This document shows positions 34,303 to 46,800 of a stretch of 64,000 nt of DNA, one piece after another. The notes beneath the pieces were generated by a model, which saw nothing but the letters and a program-made list of their open reading frames with translations, was not told the DNA's origin and made no database searches. The stretch spans positions 101,392,239-101,456,238 of the forward strand of contig NC_081413.1 in assembly GCF_030272615.1 (NCBI RefSeq). Reading direction: 5' to 3'. The stretch's first letter is position 1, and each line of letters begins with the position of its first letter. The translations under genes and the position numbers were made by a program. This DNA is from Cryptomeria japonica (taxonomy: Eukaryota; Streptophyta; Pinopsida; Cupressales; Cupressaceae).

Positions 34303-35167
34303 CATCTAGATTTTAATTTACAAATAGAATATGAATAATTTAGTATATAAAAAAAGACATCATTGTAGGTTTATTGCATAGTTGTTGGCTATCCTCAATC
34401 ATTTTTCTCAAAGCCATAAATGTAGTTTATTAAGCATTTGACCAAGAAGAACATGACTCGCAATTTCAATTTTCTTTAAATGTTGTTTACAAACACCACC
34501 TATCCTTACAACTAGACACCAAAGATTGAAGCAAATCCTAAAAGTGAAACTCTTGTAAGTTCTAATATGTGGGAACTAGTTCAACTCCAAATAGGACATT
34601 GAGCTTGCAAATGCAATTTTAAACAAAACTATTGTATAGTTATATTTTATAGGTTAATGAGCATAAACTTCCAAAACTTTGAGGTGAGAGTATAATATTG
34701 TGTCTCACTAATGATGCAATAACCAAAATGTTTAAAAAATTGTAATTTTTTTATCTAAGCATAGAGGTTTTAACCTAAGCAAGAAGGTTTGATTTAAACA
34801 AGGAGGCTTGGTTTGACAATGGAGGGTCTGATCTTAGCAATATGATTTCATTCAAACCTAATCTAACCCCCTCTTAGATTAAAAAATTATATGTGGTGAT
34901 TTTTATGGTAGCCTCTTTCCCTCCTATACTCATGCTAACAATTTGTGTATTTTGGGGGAACAAATAAACTTATAGGGAAAATAAAATGTAATAGATATGT
35001 AGCTCTTGTTGTTAGAATTGCAAAAAAATATAATGTGTATTATATTTTTTAGTATTATTCTTTTCATAAAAATAATATAATCAACATAAGTCCATTATTA
35101 AAAAAATGAACCTCTATTTGGAATAATAGGATAAATAATAAACTAGATTAGAAAAATCTCAAAAAAT
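34303..35167 (+). repeat. Repeat B, second copy
   Basis: Second copy of 31660-32537, separated from its A partner by the insertion at 32928-34302. Confidence 0.85.
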
Positions 35168-35354
35168 TGTTCTACTCTTCTTATAGATGTCCTAGTTTCA
35201 TTAAAAAAATATCTATATGCAAAAGGAAGCATGTTATGATAAAATATATGCTTAAATTTGTTTTATCATCAATTAACTATCAATAAGAAAAATTATTAAG
35301 AAAGTTCATATACTAGATATTAGAGTCAATGATTTGTATCTAAGAAAATATAAT

Positions 35355-35482
35355 TTATTTTTTTTATTGGTAAGGGCCAAAGCCGATAAGTTGTACATAC
35401 CCTACCCCCTTGTGGGATTTGAACTTGTGACCTCTCTTTCAAAAGCACAAATTCTCTACCACTAGGCCAACTCAAATTGTAC
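35355..35482 (-). mobile_element. tRNA-derived SINE (Au-like)
   Basis: On the minus strand an A box TGGCCTAGTGGT (35469-35458) and a B box GGTCACAAGTTCAAATCC (35432-35415) are spaced as in a tRNA-type RNA polymerase III promoter. The 3' end reaches an A-rich tail on the minus strand. A perfect 17-bp target duplication ATCTAAGAAAATATAAT flanks it (35338-35354 and 35483-35499), fixing the element at 128 bp. The promoter words and length resemble the plant Au-SINE family. Confidence 0.9.
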
Positions 35483-35594
35483 ATCTAAGAAAATATAATG
35501 AATATTAAAAATATTAATTTTAATAGATATAAAATACTAAAAAAATACTATTATATTACCAACCTCTAACAAAAATATTTTTAATCTCTTAAAT

Positions 35595-36377
35595 TGATGC
35601 AGGGACTTCGCGGGGTCATAACTTTTGACTCGGTTGTCTGATTGGGCTGAAATTTTACGTGGACGTAGATCTTGAGGAGTTGATTGGATTGCCGACTAAA
35701 CCAAGTTCGATAGGGCCTCCAAAAATTCAAATTTTCAGGTCTGGATTCCTTCATCTAAGGCCTCAAAATTGGCTTTTACTTTCTTTTTCGATTTTTTAGT
35801 TAATTTTGAGCTCGTAATCTTTTTGAGATTAGAAAGTTGGTTTTTTTGTGTCATAGGATTTTTTTTTTAGATTTCGTGATTTTTGGAATAGATTTGAAAA
35901 TTTCCTTAAATGGCAATTTTTGGATTTTGTAAAAATTTGTCCAAAAAGGAAATTTTTGGTGTGATTGTTTAAAAATCTGCCCAAAAAGGAAATTTTTGGT
36001 GTGATAGATTTGAAAAATTCCTTAAATGGCAATTTTCAAATTTTGTAAAAATCTGCCCATTTAAGGAAATTTTCAAATCTATCACGAAATCTTCTAGAAA
36101 TCTAAAAAAACATTCCTACGACACAAAAAAAACAACTTTCTAATCTCAAAAAGATTACGAGCTCAAAATTAACTAAAAAACCAAAAAAGAAAGTAAAAGC
36201 CAATTTTGAGGCCTTAGATGAAGGAATCCGGCCTTGAAAATTTGAATTTTTGGAGGCCCTATTGAACTAGGTTTCGTCGGCAATCCAATCAACTCCTCAA
36301 GATCTACGTCCACGTAAAATTTCAACCCAATCAGACAACCGAGTCAAAATTTATGACCCCGCAAAGTCCCTGCATCA
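35595..36377. mobile_element. Foldback MITE with ~315-bp inverted arms
   Basis: The ends are TGATGCAGGGACTT and its complement. The two arms (about 35595-35912 and 36055-36377) are near-perfect inverted copies around a loop of about 140 bases, which itself holds two copies of GGAAATTTTTGGTGTGAT. TAAAT flanks both sides (35590-35594 and 36378-36382) as a 5-bp target duplication. No coding capacity. A transcript would form one long hairpin, a possible small-RNA source. Confidence 0.92.
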
Positions 36378-36382
36378 TAAAT

Positions 36383-37604
36383 GATAATCAAATGACTTCA
36401 CAATTAATTTATATAATTTCTCATATTTTATTTTAATAGTTAGTAATTATGACTCACAACTTCAAAATTAAAATAAAATAATTAAATAATTAAATACCAC
36501 ATGTTTACATTATCCCTCTATAGGACTACAAAAATTGAATATGATTATGTAGTTTTCCATAAATCGCACTTAGTATCCTCTTTTTTAAGTTTATATAACT
36601 ATGAATATTAAATTAGGAAATTAAAAGTGAAGAGAGTTAAAAGATACTTAGTTTTAGAATTAGTGTAGATGAATAATTTTTATATTTTGGAATGATTAAT
36701 ATTTTGTATAGAAAAATCAAAATCCTATCTTTATGTGTCACTTTGGATTCATATGTAAAATTGTGGCTATTTTCTAGGTTGATTTTTAAAGATTTAGATC
36801 AATTTGGCGAAAAAAAATTTGTCTTATAATCTATAGATTTAATATGAAACACTATACACTTTTGACTTTTAATTCATTAAATTTTCTACCTTTCATTTAT
36901 TATTAAGAGAATCATATTTAGAAATATCTTGGTGAGGTTATGAAACTTTATATACTTTTGTCTTTTAATTTGTCAAATTTTCAACCTTTACTTTATTATT
37001 AAGAGATAGTCATATTTTAAAATATCTTGATAAGTTATTGAATTGCTAGGATCAAATTCTCGTAAGTCAAATCTTAGAAATGTTGGCTCGATGATCATGA
37101 AAAATTCAGGAACACCATTATTCAACCATGCAAATATATTCTAGAATGATGACGCAAATTTAAGTTTCTTTTAGGGCTCAAATTTGAAATATTGCTATAA
37201 TAAATAACCTTTGAAATGTGGACGATTTTGTTCTAATGTTTCATGATAAATAAATGTGTATTGAATGTCTTTAAATACTAATACATAGTAATGATCATGT
37301 AAAGTGTGTACTAAGTTAACTAATGAAAGGGGATAAAATAGATGGGAGTTGACAAAATTTTGATTTTAAGAATTGACTTAGAATAAGGGAACGAGAAGAT
37401 GGGAGGGCTGAGGGTGAGGAGCAAGAGGTTTGTGTGTGTAGGAACAAATTAAGATTGAAGGAATGACTCTGATTTCACATAAAGTTATGTCATTTATTGA
37501 TATAAAGCTACAATAAAATATTATTTTAAAATCCATATAAATATGCAAATTTTATCATTAAAAATTTAAGAATATAATATATACTTCTTATACACTCTTT
37601 AAAC
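36383..37604. other. AT-rich DNA without recognised features
   Basis: Only AT-rich sequence with short similar blocks (for example the ACTTTTGACTTTTAATTCAT-type words near 36860 and 36955). No gene seen. Confidence 0.45.
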
Positions 37605-37616
37605 CTTTACACAATT

Positions 37617-37786
37617 AGGGCTCATCTAATAGTGTGTCGGTTAAGTGGTTATGTTGTTTTTATGATCGCCAAGGTTCAAACCCTCATTGGCCCATTGTGA
37701 TTGCAAGCCTGTGCTTTTGTTGATCCAATGTGCTCATGTTTGTGACATTGATCACCTTAAAAAATTTACCTAACATTAAAAAAAAA
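37617..37786 (+). mobile_element. tRNA-derived SINE, second family
   Basis: Box A-like TGTCGGTTAAGTGG (37635-37648) and box B AAGGTTCAAACCCT (37671-37684) are followed by an A-rich tail at 37777-37786. Flanking CTTTACACAATT (37605-37616) and CTTTACATAATT (37787-37798) differ at one base and look like a 12-bp target duplication. The sequence differs from the SINE at 35355. Confidence 0.75.
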
Positions 37787-37880
37787 CTTTACATAATTCT
37801 AATTAAAAATATTGTGTAACTAGAGATATTATAAATGAACATATATTAATAATCAAATTTTCTATAAAGAATCATGTTCA

Positions 37881-37884
<4 letters not shown>

Positions 37885-37913
<29 letters not shown>
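37885..37913. repeat. (TA)n microsatellite
   Basis: Pure TA dinucleotide run of about 14 units. Confidence 0.95.
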
Positions 37914-37918
<5 letters not shown>

Positions 37919-38471
37919 TTATTTAGAAAATGTAAGAGGGATACCATAATTGATTAAGAGTCCAGAAAATCTTGATGTGGAGGGTGAGCCTCCTCCCATG
38001 ATGAAAACAACTGACCACATAAAACTTATAATATGAATTTGATACGCAAATCTAAATGGAATTTATATTTGTGATAAGGAGAAAGGAAACCAAACATTGA
38101 TTCTTGTATACTTTAATATTATTCTGCTATTCTTTGAGATTTGGAGATCAGATGCATGAAATTTGATGCTTAGAAAAGAATCTAATTAAGATATTATTGT
38201 AGGGTAGTTTATGCTTCTACCTCTTTGACCATTACATATATTAAGTTCAATATTCTAAATGCAATATTCATACAAGGTGCCTAGAGAATTCTACCTTTTT
38301 ATATTATGAAAAGGTAGAAGGTGTGGGTGCTTTGAGAATTTGTCAAACGTATTTTTGTCTTTGAATTTTTTTAATTTTTAATAAGTAAAGGTGCTTATTG
38401 TTGAGTGGTGGACCTTTAATCTTGTTTTCATATTCTGAGTTTATTTATTTTTAATAATTTATTAATAATTT

Positions 38472-39028
38472 ATTTGTTTTTTATGTGGAGGTTTGTTCAT
38501 AAATTTGTTTGTGTTATCTGATATGGAAGCATGAGAATCTCTTTGGTTGAGAGCTCGGGACTAAGGGGTATCCATTCTACCAATTCATCTGGGACACAAT
38601 TTTAGGCTCTTGCCTCATCCCTTTTTGATTTGAAGTCTTGCACTCAACAAGACTTGATTCTTGGTGGGCTCATTAAGAACCTTTAAACTTCACAAGCAAC
38701 CAAAGACCCATTGACATAATTTAGATTTTTCATGTAATGATAAAATTAATAACGTATTATTATTTTTTTATGTGGAGGTTTGCTCATAAATTTGTTTGTA
38801 TTATCTGATACGAGAACATGAGAATCTCTTTGGCTACGAGTCAAGAAACTGAGTTTTGCAAAATTTCCCAGAGCACGATCCTAGGCTTCAGCCTCATCCC
38901 TTTTTGATGTCGAAGCCTTGCACTCAACAAGACTTGATCTCTGGTGGACTCTTTAAGAACCTTTAAACTTCATGAGCAACCAAGGACCCATTGACATAAT
39001 TTAGATTTTTCATGTAATAATAAAATTA
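38472..39028 (+). repeat. Tandem duplication, unit ~285 bp
   Basis: Copies at about 38472-38747 and 38762-39028 share TTTTTTATGTGGAGGTTTG, a middle block around CATCCCTTTTTGAT and the end GATTTTTCATGTAAT. They diverge moderately, most in the middle. Not coding. Confidence 0.8.
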
Positions 39029-39039
39029 CAAAATGTTAA

Positions 39040-40755
39040 CATCGATTAAGATAAGATCAATAAAATATAAAATATTATTTACAAATTAAAAAAGTAAGTG
39101 TACTATCAATTTACGATTAGTGATGTGAATATTTATAAAATAGGAATATATTATCACATGGTCAAATTTTCCACACTCATATTTGAAAATCTAGTTAGAT
39201 TCTAAATATCTAATTATAGATGACCCCACGTAAAAAGATTTCTAAGATTAGTAAAAAACTTTTTGGGGTCATTCAATTTGTTTATATCTTTAAATTCCTA
39301 TCATCTTTATTAATGAGTATACCTGACAATTGAGTTAGACAAAAAGTTTCAATCTTTGTCGATAAGCTTCAAATAGAAAGGTTATTAGGTATTTTTAGGA
39401 AACCTTCATATATATAAAGTGAAAAACTATTAATAATTATTAAAGGAATGTAATTTAATTGGTAAGGATGATGGTATGTTCATGAAGGTTCAAAATTTTA
39501 AGACATTGACAATTTTGACGGATTAATTCTTTCTATTTAAAATAACTTGATTAAAAAAAAAAGTTCTACTTTAAATATATAATATTCTATTTACCTTTAC
39601 AAACAAAAGATATCCCTATATATAAAATTATCATTGAATTAAAAATCACAAGAATTTAAAATATTTATGATATTCTTTCAATTTTTTAATGGTAAAAAGG
39701 AGGTTGTGTGATTTGGGCCAATTAGTCAAATAAAATAAAATATTGAAAAGGAAATGATTCCTTTTCCAAGTTCTTTTTAACTTGTAGCCAACTATATAAA
39801 AATTGTATGGTGCACATGTTTTGGCATGATATGACTGCAAATTAACATACACAATGTATTTTACTTTACATAATTGAAAAGTCTTTGTAGTGGGCCATCT
39901 ATAATTGCATGAAATCTCTTTAAAGCTCTTTTTTACTACCTATTCCACTCATCTGACAAACAATATTTATTTCCACTTTGCAAGGTGTGTCAACTCATAT
40001 CATTCATATGATTTAAACTCTTATTATTATTAAAAAGAGGTCACATCTTAAAACTTTTAAAATGTTTGCATAAGACTTATTTTAAAGTATAATTGTTAGA
40101 TTTGAGAGAAATAGTAATTCATAATGTGTGATATTTTGGTCCATGAAAATTGAATAGTTGTCCTTGCTCCAATAAATAAATAATAAAAAAATAGCTGTCC
40201 TTGCATTAATTTGGATATTTTAGTCTATATAATTGGAGAAAGTGTATAAAAGAATACTAGAATAGCATTAATTTAATTCTAAATAATTAGAGAGAGTATA
40301 CAAAAGAATAACTATCCTTCGTAGTTTTTAATTAGAATAGTATCAATTATTAAAGTTAGTTAAATTTAATTAAATGGTCAAAGTTGAGTTGGAGTTGGAT
40401 TAATTGTTTATTTGGTTTGATTTAATTAAAGATTGATTGTTGATATTGATAGATTTGAATGTTGTAAGAAAAATTAAATAGAATTTGAGTGTAATTAAAA
40501 TATTGTGATGATTTGTGCAAAGAGTTTTATTAATATAAATTAGGTTGTGGTTATTAATTTGAAATATTTAGTGTGCGGATTGATGAGATAACAATTATTT
40601 TTATAAGAGTTGAATCTAGAGAATAAAAGAATAACAATAAACTCTAAAAGTAGTAAGTAAAGTATTTTATGCTTCAAGTGTCAATACATAACCACTAGTT
40701 AGAAAGGAGAAACAAGGCCTAATATAATAAATTTAAATTTTAGAAATTTATAGTT
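39040..40755. other. AT-rich DNA; possible decayed SINE
   Basis: No gene is seen. At 39450-39562 the words AATTGGTAAGGATGATGG and GAAGGTTCAAAATTTT, followed by an A run, resemble degenerate pol III boxes and a tail, but I found no target duplication. Confidence 0.35.
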
Positions 40756-40761
40756 GTGGTG

Positions 40762-41600
40762 TTGTAAATTGTATCCCTTTACAACTTCACACTCATTTTA
40801 GGTTCACTTTGGTGGTTGTGCCTCATGCCCCTGATTCATGTCTAATTGTGCTCAATTCATGGTCATTTCTAGAAGCTTAGTACAATCCCTTGCTAAGAGA
40901 CCTTTGTTTTGGCCTAAATTTCCAAGACTAAAACACCTAGTGCCCCTATCCTCCTAGACTAGGATTCCTAGCATCCCTGTCCAACCATTTTGGCCCCAAA
41001 TTTGAAATTCAAACGGTTGGCTTCGCAAGTAGCAGGAAAGTGCTCTCCAATGTTGGCCTCTTTTGAAAATTAAACCCAAAAAGGTGTAAGTTGTGTATAA
41101 ATACAAATCCCTCTCTCATTTGAACATATATCTCATATCTTACACATCTCCTATTAGTTACAATTAAGCATTCAATCAAGCATCTTTAAGGCAATTGAGG
41201 AGAAGTTTACAAACAAGTATTCAAGCATTCAAGCTTCAACAATCATGATCAATTTATATGTTCCTCTGTATTGAAGACATGTATTAACATCCATCAAGCA
41301 ACATCAAGCTTTGTGTGAGGCTTCAAGGCAATGGGTTTCACATCAAAGGTATCATTTGTATTTTCAAGCATTTCCTATAAGATTTTCAACCTCTGCCCTT
41401 CTAGGGGTAAGCTTTATTTCATCCAACATTGTAGTGAAGATGGAAACACCAACACAAGATTTGACTTAGGCAAGCCCCTATACAATACAACATTCTTCTC
41501 TCTTCTATGTGTTGTGATTATAGATTCAACAATTGAAAGTTGTAGAATTACATAAAGCAGATTGAGATGCATAGTGCTAGACTTTAAATAGGTGAAAACC
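40762..41600 (+). repeat. LTR-like promoter segment
   Basis: A TATA box TATAAATAC (41096-41104) is followed by a leader with repeated CAAGCATTCAAG words. A short frame then reads FDLGKPL (near 41460). The same peptide can be read on the minus strand of the LTR at 61700-62614 (near 61950), so this is probably an LTR of a related family in plus orientation. The ends are not certain. Confidence 0.45.
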
Positions 41601-42670
41601 CCTAGACTATGTCGATTAGCTCACTAGTGCCTGCAAGAAGTTGAGTCCACTTTTTGGCCAAAAAGTGGAAGTGTTTTCTCTATTTTTTAGATTTCATCAT
41701 GTTTGACCTAAAAATATGAAGCACTTAAAGAATTAATTTTGAAAAAAGTCACTATTATAAAATGTAGTGCTCAAAGTCTACTTTCCAAATATGTAATTTA
41801 TTTTAATACCAAATCTTAAAAATTAAGTTTGAATAGGCATTACTAAAACCTATAGTTTAAAAATCACTTTTTCATGACCATACCATGCTCGTATACGACA
41901 CGTATAATTTGACCTAAATGAAAGTATTTTTTTGAATCCTTTTGGGAAAAGATCTGTAACTCACTCATCTTTGATGAGGATATTTTTTAATAATTTTTTT
42001 CCGCATTTTTGTTTTTTTTTAATTTTCTATTGGACATAATCATTGTTTTGAAAAATCCTCGTGTACGGCAAGCATAATTTGACCTAAACTTAACATTTTT
42101 TTTTAACTGTATAGAATTGTCTCTAGTTTGATGTCATATAATTTTTTTTTCAAAAAACTTAAAGACAAAAAAGATATTAAAAAACTAAAAAACCCTATTA
42201 TTTCAAGTTTATGGACCTCTTTCATTAGAAATTATTTTAAAAATAAAAATATTGATCCATTTTTTAAAAAAAATTATATATATAAAATCTAGATAGTCTC
42301 TACTATAATAGGTTTTCATTGTTTAAAAAAAATCTAAAAATTTAGTGTTCAGATATATTTTTGAAGTCATTATTTTGTATGAAGAATGATTTGGCCTTCA
42401 AGTTGCAGATCAAACTAGGTCCAAGCCAGAGGGTTGGCACTCCAAGCCATTTACCAAGTCAAAATCCGAAGGAACAATCAGGCCAAAATTCAAAAAATTT
42501 AGAAACGGGATCTCGTTTACCGTTTAAGATACGGGATCTCGTTTTGTTTTTTTCAATAATTAAAAATAAAAAAACAAATAGGATCCCATTTGAAAAATAG
42601 AATGGGATCTCGTTTCTTTTTTTATTATTATTAAAAATAAACTATATATACATGAAATATAACATTTAAG
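41601..42670. other. AT-rich DNA with GGGATCTCGTTT repeats
   Basis: GGGATCTCGTTT occurs three times (near 42508, 42533 and 42604), with an inverted relative GGATCCCATTT near 42582. No gene is visible. Confidence 0.5.
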
Positions 42671-42910
42671 TATAAGTCACATTTCCCTCTGTCTTTTTCT
42701 TTTCTTATACTTTAAGTTATATTTCATGTATATATTGGGAGGATGTTTGAGAGTGGTTTCAGATCTCTAGGAGTTATAATGCGAATTCTAAATTTTAGAA
42801 GATCTTATAACTTTTTAGACTTAGTCAAATTCTAGTAATCAGCAGGCTCCTATCAACATTTTATCACTCTCTTTGTCGCCCTCAATCTCTAGACCTATCT
42901 CTTTCCATAT
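42671..42910 (+). repeat. Left terminal inverted repeat of the giant palindrome
   Basis: Inverted match to 49060-49258 and to 48870-49012. Just outside it, 42644-42673 is an inverted copy of 42706-42735, so the end itself can form a hairpin. Confidence 0.85.
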
Positions 42911-43040
42911 TACTCTTCCTCTATCCCTCTCTACCTCTCTCTATCTCTCTCCTCTCTCTCCCAAAATCTAGATCTATCTCTCCACCTCTCTCACACATCC
43001 TTAACTCTCTACTCTGTGTCTCCTCTCTCTTTCTATGCAC

Positions 43041-43093
<53 letters not shown>

Positions 43094-43095
43094 CT
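42911..43095 (+). repeat. Left polypyrimidine arm and (CT)n
   Basis: CT-rich DNA ending in a pure (CT)n run at about 43042-43091. It matches the purine-rich DNA at 48450-48860 in inverted orientation. Confidence 0.85.
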
Positions 43096-43194
43096 ACTTA
43101 GTTAGATGTTTAAATGTTTAAATTTATTCCTGATATGTTTAAATGTTATGTATACATTCTAAATGTTTTCAATGTTATGTATAAATGTTATACA

Positions 43195-43702
43195 TGTATA
43201 GTTAGATGTTAAAATGTTATCCTAGTACCCCTTAGTACATCCTAGGAACTCTTAAGACACCTATGGCCCCTTAAGACACTTAGGACTCCTTAGTATATCC
43301 TAGGACCTATTAAGACATTATAGGACCCCTTAGTACATGCTAGGACATCTTTTGACCCCTTAGGACACCTAGGACCCCTTAGTACATTCTAGGACCTCTT
43401 AAGACATCATGCAACCCCTTAGTACATCCTAAGAGTTATTAAGAATCATGCGAGCCCTTAGTACATCCTAGGACATCTATTGACCCCTTAAGACACCCAG
43501 AACCCCAAGTAGTAGATCTTAAGATATCATACCACCCCTTAGGACATCTTAGTACATCCTAGGATCCCTTAAGACACCTAGGACCTGTTAGTACATCCTA
43601 GGACCTATTAAGACAAATCATATGACCCCTTGGTACATCTTAGGCCCCTTAAGACATCCTATTACATAAGATAGGCCCTTAGTACATCCTGGACCCCTTA
43701 AA

Positions 43703-43705
<3 letters not shown>
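43195..43705 (+). repeat. Satellite variant 1 (CCTTAGTACATCCTAGGACC)
   Basis: Degenerate 20-bp units alternating CCTTAGTACATCCTAGGACC and CTTAAGACA words. This is a sister variant of the main satellite, without the CATATG core, followed by another (CT)n run at 43708-43758. Confidence 0.85.
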
Positions 43706-43760
<55 letters not shown>

Positions 43761-43829
43761 TAATTCCTTTTAGGACCTCTCTCCCATTTCCCCCTTTTAG
43801 CCTTTTTAATATTCTCTCTCTTATGGTGT

Positions 43830-46800
43830 CCTAAGGGGTCATATGGTGTTCTAACACATGTGTGGCCCCTTTGGAACCCATATGACCCCTAACAACACCA
43901 TATGACCCATTTTAACATCCTAGTACACAACATGACCCCTTAGGACACCATATGAACCCTATTAACATCCTAGTACACAACATGACCCCTTAGGAAAATA
44001 TGATGTCCTAATGGGTCATATGGTGTCCTAAGGGGTCATATGGTGTTCTAACACATGTGTCGCACCTTGGGACCTCATATGACCCCTAATGACACCATAT
44101 AACCCCTTAGGAAACCATATGCCCCCTTAGGATACCATATGACCCGTTTTAGCATCCTAGTACAAACATGATCCCTTAGGACACCGTATGACCCCTTAGT
44201 ACAATATGATGGACCCTAATGGGTCATATGGAGTCCTAAGGGGTCATATGGTGTTCTAACACATGTGTGGCCCCTTAGGAGCCCATATGACCCCTTATAA
44301 CACCATATAACCTCTTAGAACACCATATGACCCCCTTTGACATCCTAGTACGTGACATGACCCCTTAGGACACCATATGCCCCTTTTTTACATCTGAATC
44401 CATGACATGAACCCTTAGGACACCATATGACCCTTTAGGATACCATATGACCCCTTACAACAATATGATCTCCTAAGGGGTCATATGGTGTTCTAACACA
44501 TGTCGCCCTTTAGGACCCGATATGGCCCCTAACGAAACCATATAAACCTCTTAGGACACCATATGACCCCATGCTAAGGGATCATGTGGTGTCCTGAGGG
44601 ATCATATGGTGTTCTAACACATGTGTGGCCCCTTAGGAGCCCATATGACCCATAACAACACCATATGACCCCTTAGGACACCATATGACCTCTTAGAATA
44701 CCATATGACCCCTTTTAACATCCTAGTGCACGACATGACCCCTTAGGACACCATATAACCCCTTAGGACAATATGATGTCCTAATGAGTCAGATGGTGTT
44801 CTAACACATGTGTGGCTCTTTAGGACCCCATATGACCCCTAACAACACTATATGACCCCTTTATGACACTATACGACCTTTCAGGACACCATATGACCCC
44901 TTAGAACATTATATGACCCCTTAGGACACCATATGATCCCTTTTAATATCATGGTACACCATATGATCCCTTTGGACACCATATGACCTCTCGGGACACC
45001 ATTTGACCCCTTTTAACATCCTAGTACACGACATGGCCTCTTAGGACACCATATGATCCCTTAGGACATTCATATGGTGTTCAGAGCACTCGTATGGTGT
45101 CCTTAGGAGTCATATGGTGTCGTTAGGGGTCATAAGGGTAACTAAGGGGCCACACATGTGTTAGCACACCATATGACCCCTTAGTAAAATATGATGTCCT
45201 AATAGGTTGTATGGTGTCCTAAGGGGTCATATGGTGTTCTAACACATATGTGGCCCCGTAGGACCCCATATGACCCCTAACAACACCATATGACCCCTTA
45301 GTACACTATATGATATCCTAATGGGTCATATGGTGTTCTAATACACGTATGACCCCTTATGACCCCATATGACCCCTAACAAACCATATGACCCCTTACG
45401 ATACCATATGACTCCTTAGGATGTACCATATGACCTCTTAGGACAATATGATGTCCTAACAGGTCATATGATGTCCTAGTGGGTCACATGGTGTTCTAGC
45501 ACATGTGTGGTCCCTTAGGCCCCCGTATGACCCCTAACAACACGATATGACCCCTTAGGACACCATATGACCCCTTAGGACACCACATGACCATTTAGGA
45601 CACCATATGACCCCTTAGGTCACTATGATGTCCTAAGGGGTCATATGGTGTCTAAAGGGGTCATATGGTGTTCTAACACATGTGTGGCCCCTTAGGACCC
45701 CATATGACACCTAACGACACCATATGACCCCTCAAGATACCGTATGACCTGTAACGAAACCATATTACCCCTTTGGACACTATATGACCCCTTAGGACAC
45801 CATATCACCTATTAGGACATCATATGGTGTCCTAAGGGGTCATATGATGTCCAAAGGGGTCATATGGTGTCGTTAGGGGTCATATGGTGTCGTTAGGGGT
45901 CATATGGGGTCCTAAGGGGCACACATGTGTTAGAACACCATATACCCCTTAGGACACCATATGACCCCTTAGGACATCATATGGTGTCCTAAGGGGTCAT
46001 GTCATGTACCAGGATGTTAAAAGGGGTCATATGGTGTCGTTAGGTGACATATGGTGTCCTAAGGGGTCATATGGTGTCGTTAGGTGTCATATGGGGTCTT
46101 AAGGGGTCATATGGTGTCGTTAGGGGTCATATGGGGTCCTAAGGGGCCACACAAAATCATATGACCCCTTGGGACATCATATTATCGTAAGGGGTCATGT
46201 CGTGTACTCAGATGTTAAAAGGGGTCATATGGTATCCTAAGGGGTCATATAGTGTCCTAAGGAGTCATATGGTATCGTGAGGGGTCATATGGTGTCCTGA
46301 GGTGTCATATGGTGTCTTAAGGGGCCACACATGTGTTAGAACACTATATGACTCCTTAGGACATCACATTGTCCTAAGGGTTGATATGGTGTTTTAAGGG
46401 GTCATGTGGTGTCTTAAGGGATCATGTCGTTTACTAGGATGTTAAAAGGGGTCATATGGTGTCTTGAGGAGTCATATAGTGTCCTAAGCAATCATTTAGT
46501 ATCCTTAGGGGCCATATCGGGTCCTAAGGGGTCATATGGTGTCATTAGGTGTCATATGGTGTCGTTAGGTGTCATATGGGGTCCTAAGGGGCCACATATG
46601 TGTTAGAACACCATATGACCCCTTTAGACACCATATGACCCCATAGGACATCATGTTGTCCTAAAGGGTCATATGGTGTCCTAATGGTTCATATGGTGTT
46701 TTAAGGGGTCATGTCGTGTACTATGATGTTAAAATAGGTCATATGGTGTTCGAAGGGGTCATATAGTTACCTAAGGGGTCATATGGTGTACTGAGGGGTC

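Noticed and set aside
46424-46606. 60-codon frame in the satellite
   Set aside because: Satellite repeat translation, not conserved between units.
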